Numbered from the stretch's first letter, positions 6,974-14,434 are shown. The stretch is 16,370 nucleotides of DNA from Pseudomonadota bacterium (GCA_023442755.1 JAEZXS010000354.1:1-16370), one strand, 5' to 3'. Notes: generated by a model from the letters alone, not told the origin. A program made the numbers and translations.

Positions 6974-8947
6974 TTAACTGCTCGAAAATAGGTTATTTCC
7001 CAATGCTTTCAATAAGTTAATGCCTTTCAACTCCAATTGTCTGAAAACGATGGCCATATGTTGGCCGGAAAACTCTTTTGTCATTCTGTCGATCACCGCG
7101 GCCTCGTTCGTATAAAGCCGCGAACAGAAAGCGCACCCGTCAGGATGCGTGACCATGTTTACGAACAGGGTGGGGACGGCTATATCCAGACGACGGCATG
7201 CCGCAAGCAGATCGGCTGTTTCTTCCCTGGCCATTTCGGTGGGAACCGCCACTGCAAATAGACATGACTGCAGGCCGTTCCGCAGAACGGCCCGGAGCTT
7301 TTTCAGGCGCTTGGAGAAAGAGACGAGCCATCCGGACATTCGCGGCAGGCGAAACACCTCTTTGTATTTGAGGAAAAGTTCGAAGAAGGCTTTTATCCAC
7401 TGGTCCGTAAGCTCGGGAAGTTCCAGGAAGCGAAGGAGATGGCCGGTTGGGGCCGCATCGACCACGAGCGTCCCGAACCGCCCCTCTTCCAGGTAGTCCA
7501 TGATGTCGGTCAGCGCCACGATCTCATCAAGCCCGGGAGGGGATAAATCCATGATGTTTTCCATCACCTCACGGTCGAACGCGAGATCGATGCTGTGGAG
7601 AAAAGAATCGAAGAATTCCTCCACTTCGCTCCTGTAGCTTTGTTTCAACGCGGCGAACTCGGCCTCCGGGTTCATTTCCATCGCGAACAGGCCTGGAAGG
7701 ATGTTGGAAGGCTCCGGGCCGATCTCCCGTTCCAGGCAGTCGGAAACCGAGTGGGCGGGATCGGCCGAAAAGAGCAGCACGTTCTTTCCCGCCCTGCTGC
7801 CTGCCAGGCGAATGGCGGTTGCGCAGGCCATGGTCGTTTTCCCGACCCCGCCTTTCCCGCCGAAAAGAATCAGCTTGAGCCCCGGAGACGGAAGGGGCGC
7901 AGGGTTTTCCACGAGCGGTCCCCCGCCCTGCAAAACCGTGCCTGTCTTCCGGTGTTTGACTTGCCGGCCGGGATCGAAAGGCGTGACTGTGGTCCAAAAG
8001 TCCCTTAACCGGTTTCCCCGAACTTCTTCGGGAAAGAGCGGAACAAGCCATTCGGTTCGCCCGCTGAATTCCGGGGGCAGCTTTTTCAGCTGGTCGAGTT
8101 GTTTTTTTCTGGCCGAAAAACAGACGGGACAGACGCCGGGGGCGAATATGCGGTTGACTACGATCTCCCGTGCGGCAATTCCGAGTTCGTCCAGTGCCCC
8201 CAGGAACCGAGCGGTTTCGCTTATCGCGAGTTCTTCGGCCGTCATCACCGGAATGAAGCGCGACCGCGAAGGGGACTGCAGCATGCGCTCCAGGGTCCCG
8301 GCGGAGTTTTCCAGACCCAGCGTGAAATCATCCAGGTCATCGGGTTCGTATGCTCCGCTGAAGACCTCTTTCATATAGCGGTGTTTGTCCAGGAGGGAGT
8401 CGAGGGCGCGGACCCATTCTTCGAAGAAGCGGGGCATCGCAAGGAGCCGGAGGGTGTGGCCCGTAGGAGCCGTATCTACAATAATCCGATCGAATCTTCC
8501 TGCCTGGACCCAGCGGGAGATTTCGAGGAAACCGAAAAGCTCGTCCAGTCCAGGCATGGACAGATTCAGGAAACGCGTGATGTCTTCCTTGTCCAGGAGG
8601 GTGCCCCGGTCAGCGATTTCCAAAAGTGTGCCCCCGTGTTGGTCCCGGAACCTTTCGAAGGCACGTGAGGCGTCGAACTCGATCACCTCCAGGTTTTCAG
8701 GAACCGGCAGGTCGCAAAGAGAATCCCGGATCGAGTGGGCCGGGTCGGTTGAAACGAGAAGATTTTTTTCCGCCGGCGATATTCCTGAAAGGAAGAGTGC
8801 GGTTGCCGCGGCACAGGTGGTTTTTCCCGTGCCGCCCTTGCCCGAAAACAGAATAAGCCCGGGTTCGCGGTCGGTCAGGAATGAGGGAAGTTCCACGGTT
8901 GGGTCTTTCGGCAGGGAGGATAATGGGCGTCGGAGAAGAAAGGGCAC
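6974..8947 (-). CDS. Tandem ArsA/Get3-like ATPase of the gas vesicle cluster
   Basis: Two fused ArsA/Get3-type P-loop NTPase domains, 657 residues. Half 1 has a deviant Walker A FSGKGGTGKTT (34-44), switch I STDPAHS (66-72), DTAPTGHT (158-165) and CPVC (273-276). Half 2 has FGGKGGVGKTT (362-372), SADPAHS (394-400), DAAPTGH (from D497) and CAFC (605-608). Both signature lysines (K37, K365) and both switch I aspartates (D68, D396) are kept, so both halves look catalytically able. A CXXC in each half is the zinc-clamp feature of Get3, the tail-anchored-protein chaperone, and argues against a simple arsenite pump. Half 2 also has a hydrophobic helical stretch after DAAPTGH (WIKAFFELFLKYKEVF). The start is GTG, with GGAG 9 nt upstream inside the end of gvpG. 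No ars genes are nearby. Inferred role: chaperone for hydrophobic Gvp proteins. Confidence 0.92.
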   Translation of the reverse strand: MPFLLRRPLSSLPKDPTVELPSFLTDREPGLILFSGKGGTGKTTCAAATALFLSGISPAEKNLLVSTDPAHSIRDSLCDLPVPENLEVIEFDASRAFERFRDQHGGTLLEIADRGTLLDKEDITRFLNLSMPGLDELFGFLEISRWVQAGRFDRIIVDTAPTGHTLRLLAMPRFFEEWVRALDSLLDKHRYMKEVFSGAYEPDDLDDFTLGLENSAGTLERMLQSPSRSRFIPVMTAEELAISETARFLGALDELGIAAREIVVNRIFAPGVCPVCFSARKKQLDQLKKLPPEFSGRTEWLVPLFPEEVRGNRLRDFWTTVTPFDPGRQVKHRKTGTVLQGGGPLVENPAPLPSPGLKLILFGGKGGVGKTTMACATAIRLAGSRAGKNVLLFSADPAHSVSDCLEREIGPEPSNILPGLFAMEMNPEAEFAALKQSYRSEVEEFFDSFLHSIDLAFDREVMENIMDLSPPGLDEIVALTDIMDYLEEGRFGTLVVDAAPTGHLLRFLELPELTDQWIKAFFELFLKYKEVFRLPRMSGWLVSFSKRLKKLRAVLRNGLQSCLFAVAVPTEMAREETADLLAACRRLDIAVPTLFVNMVTHPDGCAFCSRLYTNEAAVIDRMTKEFSGQHMAIVFRQLELKGINLLKALGNNLFSSS

Positions 8948-8951
8948 CGGT

Positions 8952-9194
8952 TTAAACTCCGCCCTTATCCAACTCGTCCAAATCTTCCAGTTTGTCCAGA
9001 AGTTGACTTTCTCTTTCGTTGAATTCTTCCTCTGTTATCCTGCCAGTGTCCAGCATCATGTATAATTCGCTCAATTCCGCCGTGATGTGCTGATGCTGTG
9101 CCTCGATTTCTTCGAGCGTGGCCGTGTGTATTTCTTTTGTCACCCACAGGATGCCCTTTAAAGGGGCGAGAAGAATATCGTCGATAAGCAACAT
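8952..9194 (-). CDS. gvpG: Gas vesicle protein GvpG
   Basis: Small assembly factor of 80 residues, matching GvpG. The N-terminus LLIDDILLAPLKGILWVTKE is the family hallmark. It is followed by a charged, probably coiled-coil region in which EELNE-type repeats appear as EEEFNERESQLLDKLEDL (about 57-74). GvpG is a conserved accessory protein that interacts with GvpF/L proteins in studied systems. It starts 3 bp after the gvpF stop with only a weak Shine-Dalgarno, which suggests coupling to gvpF, and it ends 4 bp before the ArsA-like gene. The F-G order is conserved across gvp clusters. Confidence 0.93.
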   Translation of the reverse strand: MLLIDDILLAPLKGILWVTKEIHTATLEEIEAQHQHITAELSELYMMLDTGRITEEEFNERESQLLDKLEDLDELDKGGV

Positions 9195-9197
9195 GGA

Positions 9198-9959
9198 TTA
9201 TACCCTGACCCGAACGTCCACAAAATTATAGGGCGGAACGGGTCCATTGTATTCAAGAACGAAATTATCGTCGAAAAGCTTGGAGGCTTCCTCGATTGCC
9301 GGCTTGATCTTTTCGAACGATTCCACATCGAGAAGGCATGAAAGCCGCATGACCTCTTTCTCGTTCCTCGGTTTATTGCGCTTGATCTCGATGCAGGGGG
9401 GCGAAAGCCTCTGTTCCACCTGGGCGGTAAAGTTTTCCCGATCCTCGTTCACGATCTGCTCGAATGCCCGCCCGAGTTCGATCTTCTGCTCGCGGGTCGG
9501 TTCGCCGTCCCTGTTGTAAAGTTTATCGCGCTCTTCTTTAAGGTCGGGGTGCTTTTGTACGAAGTACTCGAATACATTGGGCACTTCATATGCTACACGG
9601 AGTTCCACGTCCACTTTTCCCGAAACCTTTTCCAGTTGAGACAGGAATGTTTCACGGTATTCAGCGAGCATCTCACGCACTTCCTTTTCGTTTTCCGCAA
9701 CCGTTCCAAACGCAACCGGCAATACTGCTCCGCCGTTTTCAGTCAACCTCTTCAAGACTTCCTGGTGGGCGGCGAGATGCTTTCTCTCGGGACGCAGCTT
9801 GCTGGTCTCCGGTATCTCGCTGACGACGGCGGATACTCCCTTTTCGGCAACGGCGCGGACATCGGAATCGAAGAGCCCGGTCATTTCCAGGCTCTGTTCC
9901 TCTGTTTGCGATATTACCGCATAAAGATAAATATGGAGGCTCTCAGAAATGTTTGCCAT
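9198..9959 (-). CDS. gvpF: Gas vesicle protein GvpF (GvpF/L family)
   Basis: GvpF/L-family protein of 253 residues, full length. Visible features: the N-terminal beta-strand HIYLYAVIS (9-17); the helix region RKHLAAHQEVLKRL; VLPVAFGTV, the family motif in the middle of the N-terminal domain; a long helical segment EVREMLAEYRETFLSQLEKV; and the C-terminal motif YNGPVPPYNFVDVRV. GvpF can contact GvpA and line the gas-facing side in known systems, and it is thought to start assembly. An AGAGG site lies 8 nt before the ATG. It is followed directly by gvpG, as in many clusters, which favours the F rather than the L label. It is one of three F/L paralogues here. Confidence 0.93.
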   Translation of the reverse strand: MANISESLHIYLYAVISQTEEQSLEMTGLFDSDVRAVAEKGVSAVVSEIPETSKLRPERKHLAAHQEVLKRLTENGGAVLPVAFGTVAENEKEVREMLAEYRETFLSQLEKVSGKVDVELRVAYEVPNVFEYFVQKHPDLKEERDKLYNRDGEPTREQKIELGRAFEQIVNEDRENFTAQVEQRLSPPCIEIKRNKPRNEKEVMRLSCLLDVESFEKIKPAIEEASKLFDDNFVLEYNGPVPPYNFVDVRVRV

Positions 9960-10003
9960 GAAGACAACCTCTTCCAGTCCTACGGGATGCCCCGATTATG
10001 TAG

Positions 10004-10186
10004 TCACTTTCGCTTTATTGAACGACATAATGCCTCCGTGGAATCCAGCTTAACGGATTTGATTTTGCCATCACTTTCGATCGTACTGACATTTCGGCAA
10101 ATATTGCATCTAACCTGGCCTTTGAAGTCGGAATACTCCGGACCAGGCTCGAAAAAGTTTCCGCATCTGAAACAGTTTAGTCGCAT
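10004..10186 (-). CDS. Small zinc-ribbon protein of the gvp cluster
   Basis: A 60-residue basic protein with two CXXC knuckles, CFRC (5-8) and CNIC (27-30), spaced 18 residues apart as in a zinc ribbon; the rest is polar. It is unlikely to be a shadow frame: it sits alone in the gap between gvpA and gvpF, starts 12 bp after gvpA, and has a clear GGGAG site 5 nt before its ATG that lies across the gvpA stop region. I recognise no named family. It could bind nucleic acid (for example, a regulator of vesicle genes) or be a structural or assembly partner. The function is unknown. Confidence 0.75.
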   Translation of the reverse strand: MRLNCFRCGNFFEPGPEYSDFKGQVRCNICRNVSTIESDGKIKSVKLDSTEALCRSIKRK

Positions 10187-10198
10187 TCTTTCTCCCTG

Positions 10199-10435
10199 TC
10201 AGGACGCTTCAGAAACGGTAGGCATCGGAGCTGCGGCCAAGGCCGTGAGACCGATTGCATCCGCATACTTGAGATATGTGTCGACCGACGCTACCACCAC
10301 GCGTGCTTCCACGGTCAGAATCTCGATTCCGATCACGGACACCCGGACCCATGCATCGATCACAATCCCCTTGTCCAAAATAAGATCCACAACATCCGCC
10401 AAGGTCCCCCCTCTCGCGTTGCGTACTCTTGCCAT
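10199..10435 (-). CDS. gvpA: Major gas vesicle shell protein GvpA
   Basis: Shell subunit of 78 residues that polymerises into the ribs of the gas vesicle wall. The sequence is typical: TLADVVDLILDKGIVIDAWV (about 11-30), VSVIGIEIL, EARVVVASVDTYLKYADAIG, and a short Ala-rich tail. The DAWVRVS stretch distinguishes it from the GvpJ and GvpS types. The reading frame stays open a further 38 codons upstream, but the ATG at 10435 is chosen because it has a GGGAG site 8 nt upstream and matches the usual GvpA N-terminus. It is the first gene after a 166 bp AT-rich gap, so it may have its own strong promoter. The zinc-ribbon gene follows. Confidence 0.96.
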   Translation of the reverse strand: MARVRNARGGTLADVVDLILDKGIVIDAWVRVSVIGIEILTVEARVVVASVDTYLKYADAIGLTALAAAPMPTVSEAS

Positions 10436-10460
10436 CAGAAAAACTCCCTTCCCCGGTAGG

Positions 10461-10497
10461 ATTCGGTCAATTCGTCGCCTTCCGGTTCGAACCGAAT
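10461..10497 (-). promoter_or_regulatory. Alternative stem-loops in the gvpA leader
   Basis: Two overlapping dyads lie 26-62 nt upstream of the gvpA ATG. One is the perfect 12-bp palindrome CGGTTCGAACCG (10483-10494). The other is the inverted repeat ATTCGGT (10461-10467) and ACCGAAT (10491-10497). They share bases, so in RNA they would be mutually exclusive. They could stabilise or regulate the abundant gvpA message, or the palindrome could be an operator. Confidence 0.35.
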
Positions 10498-10544
10498 GTG
10501 CATACCCCGTACGAGCAAAGTAATCATCGACCAAAATGGCATCA

Positions 10545-10590
10545 ATCAAAATAAAGTAGTATAATCAATATGTTATCTTTAATGATGAAA
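10545..10590 (-). promoter_or_regulatory. AT-rich candidate promoter region of gvpA
   Basis: The gap before gvpA is markedly AT-rich compared with the surroundings. On the minus strand it carries TATACT (10563 down to 10558) as a -10-like box, about 120 bp before the ATG. No good -35 box lies at normal spacing, and no sigma-54 -24/-12 pair with correct spacing was found. The position and base composition suggest a promoter; the exact elements are uncertain. Confidence 0.3.
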
Positions 10591-10601
10591 CCGATCCCTC
10601 T

Positions 10602-11333
10602 TTAGGAGGGGCGGGAGAAATCGGCGAAGGTGTAAGGGGGCCATGGACCGCTCAGGAGAAACTTCATTCCGGCGGAATCCAGGTTGGAAAACACCTGGCG
10701 AAACCGGCCGACCTGGTTCTGCGGTACGAGAAAATAGAAGGAAAGAAGAAGTCTCAAAGGGCTGCTGCCCTCGCCGGGTGAATTTGCAGGCGTATTCTCC
10801 CCGTCTTCCGTTTTCATCTGTTCGAAACAGCCTTCGAAAGCTTTTTCGATCATACGCACCAGGTCGAGCTTGCGGTCCGACAGCCTTCGGCTTCCTTCGT
10901 ACCAGGATTTCCTGGACGCAAGGTACTGCTTCCCGGTCGGGTTTTCGGGGAGCGCCGGGGCATCGGAGGGGCGGTCTTCGGGGCCGGCGGGAGCGAGCAC
11001 GCGTATCCCCATCTCTGTTTTCCCTTCCAGGCGCCCGATCAGCTTTTGCAGCTCCGTCGCATTCTCTTCCAGAAAGTCCTCCAGCCTGCCCCGGGATTCG
11101 AAGTAGTTGCCGAATCGAACCGGGATGAGAGGTGATGCGCTAAACAGGGTTTCGACAACCTTTTCGAAATCCAGCACGTGCTCGATCTCCGGATCGAGGC
11201 TGCCCGGAAGTTCCGAAAAAGCTGCCGCAAGTCCTGCCCGGACGGCGTACCGGATCGGGGCGCCTGCAATGCCGTCCATAGCGGGCAACGCAATTCCCCG
11301 CGATTGCAGGATGGCATAAACGAGGCAGATCAT
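10602..11333 (-). CDS. gvpL: GvpF/L-family gas vesicle protein
   Basis: Second of three GvpF/L paralogues, about 243 residues from the chosen start (MICLVYAIL). It has the LIPVRFGNYF motif typical of the family (VLPVAFG in the gvpF product), a long helix after it (RLEDFLEENATELQKLIGRL), a Pro/Gly-rich acidic insertion, and the C-terminal motif LSGPWPPYTFADF. The frame is open 18 codons further upstream, but the ATG at 11333 overlaps the stop of the preceding gene as ATGA and has a GAGG site 7 nt upstream, so it is preferred. The overlap implies translational coupling with the preceding F/L gene. The F versus L label cannot be settled by eye. Confidence 0.9.
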   Translation of the reverse strand: MICLVYAILQSRGIALPAMDGIAGAPIRYAVRAGLAAAFSELPGSLDPEIEHVLDFEKVVETLFSASPLIPVRFGNYFESRGRLEDFLEENATELQKLIGRLEGKTEMGIRVLAPAGPEDRPSDAPALPENPTGKQYLASRKSWYEGSRRLSDRKLDLVRMIEKAFEGCFEQMKTEDGENTPANSPGEGSSPLRLLLSFYFLVPQNQVGRFRQVFSNLDSAGMKFLLSGPWPPYTFADFSRPS

Positions 11334-12154
11334 GTTGCCGCCTCGCTGTCCGCGGCGAGTGAGGGGGCAAAGCTGAAAGGGGGCCATGGCCCGGAGATTC
11401 GAAAGAATATTCCCTTGTCCCGGTAAAGGTCGTTTAGGGCCTGTATCGCGGTCTCGAATCGCGGTTCGTCGGGTTTCCGGACGAGAAAGGCCCAGTTGCA
11501 GATCATCTCAGCCTCTTCCTCGGTTGCTGCTCCTGGAAGAGGTTGCCTTTCCCGGAAATCGAAACTCATGGGGAGGAGCTTCCGTTTTGCCTCCGACAAG
11601 GTCTCTCCAAGGCGTGTTTCGAGCTTTTCGAAGATGGTTGTGCGCAGCCGCTGTTCAAAGAGGTACCGTGCGCCGGGTGAAGCAGGTTTTCCCCGCTTTT
11701 CCTCCGCAAGATGCTTCATCAGCACTTCGGCTGCCTTAGTTTTGTCCGCATAGCCCTTTACCGCCCACTCGTTTTTGCCGGCGGCATTCTCGAGAAAGTC
11801 CGCGATCGATTCGCGGAACTTCTGCATGACTTTTTGCAGGTTGTTCAAGGTGAGATAAATGGTTCCAAAGCCCACCGGGTAAACGGGGGAATGCATGGCT
11901 GCTTCTTCGATAACGCGTTCGTGGAAGACCGCTCGGGGCCCTATCCAATCAAGGTCTTGCAATCGGGATTCGGCTTCGGGCCCGGTGAAATCGTCCAGCG
12001 GCACCATGGTGTAGACCGCAGCGATTCCGTCCGCGGCAAGGACCGATAATCCCGATTCCGGGTTCCTGGTATCCTTCTCCAGCACTTCCACATCGGGAAG
12101 GAGATTTTCCCTGGCAAAGCAGAATAGATAGACTGCAGTCCGGCCGGTTGCCAT
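11330..12154 (-). CDS. gvpL: GvpF/L-family gas vesicle protein
   Basis: Third GvpF/L paralogue, 274 residues. Visible features: the N-terminal strand AVYLFCFAR (7-15), SPVYPVGFGTIY (the central family motif), a helix NNLQKVMQKFRESIADFLEN, a Lys/Glu-rich helical region, and the C-terminal motif ISGPWPPFSFAPS. The ATG has a strong AAGGAG site 5 nt upstream, following the AAA+ gene by 21 bp. Its TGA overlaps the start of the next F/L gene as ATGA. The three F/L proteins are clearly divergent from each other, so they probably have distinct jobs, for example different contacts with GvpA and the minor GvpA-like proteins. Confidence 0.9.
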   Translation of the reverse strand: MATGRTAVYLFCFARENLLPDVEVLEKDTRNPESGLSVLAADGIAAVYTMVPLDDFTGPEAESRLQDLDWIGPRAVFHERVIEEAAMHSPVYPVGFGTIYLTLNNLQKVMQKFRESIADFLENAAGKNEWAVKGYADKTKAAEVLMKHLAEEKRGKPASPGARYLFEQRLRTTIFEKLETRLGETLSEAKRKLLPMSFDFRERQPLPGAATEEEAEMICNWAFLVRKPDEPRFETAIQALNDLYRDKGIFFRISGPWPPFSFAPSLAADSEAAT

Positions 12155-12175
12155 TCGGTCTCCTTGTTGAACGGG

Positions 12176-14293
12176 TCAGGTTTCTCTGGTCTTTTTCATC
12201 CATGCAAGGGCATTTTGGATGTCGTCCCGTGTGATGCGCGGATCGATCGGCGCGTTTTCGTCCCGGGAAAGCGCTTCCACGACACGCCGTACGGCCTCCA
12301 TTGCCGCCAGGTTGCAAACCTGCGCGATATCCGCCCCGCTGAAAGCTGCAGTCTGCGAAGCGAGATCATGGAGGTCCATTTCATCCGTCAGCGGCTTCCC
12401 CTTGAGGTGAACTCGGAAGATTTCCGTCCTGCTCTTCTCGTCGGGCAGAGGGATCTCGACTATTTCGTCAAATCGGCCCGGCCTCAGTATCGCCGGGTCG
12501 AGCATATCTATCCTGTTCGTGGCCCCGAGCACCAGGACCCCTTTCAGTTCCTCCACGCCGTCCAGTTCGGCGAGAAACTGGCTCAGGACACGCTCGGTCA
12601 CATTGGAGTCGCCTCTTCCGGCGGAACGGGCGGGAAGCAGGGCGTCAGCCTCGTCGAAGAACACGATGCATGGGGCGGCTTGCTTGGCTTTTCTGAATAC
12701 GTCGCGCACCCCGCGTTCGGATTCCCCGACGTACATCGACAACAGCGAAGGTCCCTTGACCGAGATGAAATTAACCTTGCTCTCATTGGCTATCGCCTTG
12801 GCGAGGAGAGTCTTCCCACATCCGGGAGGTCCCGTGATCATGATGCCGCGGGATGGGGTGACTTTGGCCTTTTCGAAGGCGAGGGGATACTTCAGCGGCC
12901 ATTCGACCGCTTCCCTGAGCCGCTGTTTGATATCGTCAAGGCCGCCCACATCCTCCCAGCGAACATCGGGAATTTCGACAAACACCTCCCGTATGGCGGA
13001 TGCTTCGACCTCCCGGAGGGCGGAGATGAAATCATCCATTCTCACCTCGAGTTCCGTGAGTTGTTCGTAGGGGATCCGGGCCAGGGCGAAATCGATCTCG
13101 GGTATGATTTTGCGCAGGCAGATCATTGCCGCCTCGCGGCAAAGCGCCTCCAGGTCCGCCCCGACAAAGCCGTGCGTTACTTCCGCCAGCCTGTTGAGAT
13201 TCACATCGCCCGCGAGCGGCATCCCGCGGCTGTGGATTTCCAGGATCTCCCGGCGTCCGTTCCTGTCTGGTATGGGAATGACGATTTCCCTGTCAAACCG
13301 GCCGGGGCGGCGCAATGCCGGGTCGAGAGCGTTGGGGATGTTGGTAGCAGCTATGACGATCACGTTCTGCCTCCGGTTGAGGCCGTCCATGAGCGCCAGC
13401 AGTTGCGCCACCACGCGCTTTTCCACATCCCCGACAACCCGTTCGCGCCTCGGCGCTATTGCGTCGATTTCATCCAGAAAGACAATGCTCGGGCCTTTCC
13501 GCGTCGCATCGTCGAAGATCTTTCGCAGATGTGCTTCGCTTTCCCCGTAAAACTTGTGGATGATCTCCGGGCCGCTCACGGAGAAGAACTTCGCGCTGGT
13601 CTCCTGGGCGATGGTCCTGGCAATGAGGGTCTTTCCGCACCCCGGGGGACCGTGAAGCAGGACCCCCTTGGGGGGATCGATGCCGAGGCGCTCGAAAACC
13701 TCCGGGTAGCGAAGAGGGAGTTCAACCATCTCCCGGATGCGCTGCAGTTGCGGCTTAAGGCCGCCGATATCCTCGTAGGAAAGCTTGCGCTGGCCTTCCT
13801 CGTCGGCGGTTTTGCCGACGACGAGTTCCGTGGCGGGATTTATCAGCACCGGTCCCCTGGGCAAGGTGTTTTCGACTTTGAAATCCGCCGAACGGCTTCC
13901 GAAAAGCGACGCCCGTATCCTGTCGCCTTCCAGGACGGGAAGACCGTCCAGAAGACTGCCGAGGTATTGCATGTCGCGTTCGGCCGGAACCACCGTTGTC
14001 GGAGAAAGTACGATCCGCTGTGCGGGCGAAAAACGGACTGCGCTGGCGCGCACGAACTCATCCAGCCCCGCTCCGGCGTTCTCCCTGCTGAGTCCGTCGA
14101 GCTGGATCCTGGACTGGCCGCGCATTTCCTTGTAGGCGGGCATTACCCTGCAGACCGTCTTGCGCTTGCCTTCCACTACAACGAGGTCGCCGGGCGAGAC
14201 TTCGAGCCTTGCCATATCTTCGGGACCCATCCTGGCGAAGGCGCGTCCTACGTCCTTGCTGAGCGCTTCGGTGACCTTGAGTTTGAGTTCCAA
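12176..14293 (-). CDS. Cdc48/VAT-like double AAA+ ATPase
   Basis: Type II AAA+ unfoldase/segregase of 705 residues with the archaeal VAT/Cdc48 layout. The N-domain (about 1-150) opens LKVTEALSKDVGRAFARM. D1 has Walker A GPPGCGKT (215-222), Walker B VFLDEID (271-277), a KFYGESE pore loop (247-253) and RRPGRFDR (328-335). D2 has GPPGCGKT (488-495), VFFDEAD (544-550), an MYVGESE pore loop (520-526) and LRPGRFDE. All catalytic elements look intact, and the end KKTRET is not a HbYX proteasome-docking tail. The start is TTG, chosen because it matches the family N-terminus; an AAGGAA site lies 11 nt upstream. It lies just before the F/L genes, with a 21 bp gap, so it belongs to the cluster. Inferred role: remodelling Gvp proteins, perhaps in place of the missing MoxR-type GvpN. 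Confidence 0.93.
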   Translation of the reverse strand: MELKLKVTEALSKDVGRAFARMGPEDMARLEVSPGDLVVVEGKRKTVCRVMPAYKEMRGQSRIQLDGLSRENAGAGLDEFVRASAVRFSPAQRIVLSPTTVVPAERDMQYLGSLLDGLPVLEGDRIRASLFGSRSADFKVENTLPRGPVLINPATELVVGKTADEEGQRKLSYEDIGGLKPQLQRIREMVELPLRYPEVFERLGIDPPKGVLLHGPPGCGKTLIARTIAQETSAKFFSVSGPEIIHKFYGESEAHLRKIFDDATRKGPSIVFLDEIDAIAPRRERVVGDVEKRVVAQLLALMDGLNRRQNVIVIAATNIPNALDPALRRPGRFDREIVIPIPDRNGRREILEIHSRGMPLAGDVNLNRLAEVTHGFVGADLEALCREAAMICLRKIIPEIDFALARIPYEQLTELEVRMDDFISALREVEASAIREVFVEIPDVRWEDVGGLDDIKQRLREAVEWPLKYPLAFEKAKVTPSRGIMITGPPGCGKTLLAKAIANESKVNFISVKGPSLLSMYVGESERGVRDVFRKAKQAAPCIVFFDEADALLPARSAGRGDSNVTERVLSQFLAELDGVEELKGVLVLGATNRIDMLDPAILRPGRFDEIVEIPLPDEKSRTEIFRVHLKGKPLTDEMDLHDLASQTAAFSGADIAQVCNLAAMEAVRRVVEALSRDENAPIDPRITRDDIQNALAWMKKTRET

Positions 14294-14320
14294 TAACCCG
14301 GAATTCCTTCCTGGAATGAT

Positions 14321-14346
14321 TCACAGGTGAACGGGCGTTCCTGTGA
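14321..14346 (-). repeat. Inverted repeat just upstream of the AAA+ gene
   Basis: TCACAG...CTGTGA enclose GAACG...CGTTC, giving an 11-bp-arm dyad with a 2-nt bulge, about 28-53 nt before the TTG start. On the minus strand RNA this folds as a stem with a GCCC loop. No T-run follows, so it is not an intrinsic terminator. It could be an operator or a translation-control hairpin between gvpH and the AAA+ gene. Confidence 0.45.
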
Positions 14347-14434
14347 GCATGTGCCCCGGATTCGCCTGCAGCCTGGCTGAAAAAAAGTTATGTATGGTTG
14401 GGATTGAAGTCAAAAAGAGGCGGGGAAGGCAGGA

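Noticed and set aside
10501..10545. Sigma-54 promoter for gvpA
   Set aside because: A GG and a GC pair occur, but they are separated by about 14 nt instead of the required 10.
10436..10549. N-terminal extension of GvpA by 38 codons
   Set aside because: GvpA proteins start near the MARVRN position; a good ribosome-binding site precedes the inner ATG, and the extension covers the leader with inverted repeats.
10596..10610. Hairpin CCCTC/GAGGG at the end of the second GvpF/L gene as a terminator
   Set aside because: Five-base stem over the stop codon and no following T-run on the minus strand.
11334..11387. N-terminal extension of the second GvpF/L protein by 18 codons
   Set aside because: It would overlap the preceding gene by more than 50 bp; the inner ATG has an ATGA overlap, a ribosome-binding site and the expected family start.
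12164..14296. Very long plus-strand open frame (about 710 codons)
   Set aside because: It lies exactly antisense to the Cdc48-like gene, whose motifs are unambiguous; the plus-strand product has no recognisable domain. High-GC coding sequence often leaves such open shadow frames.
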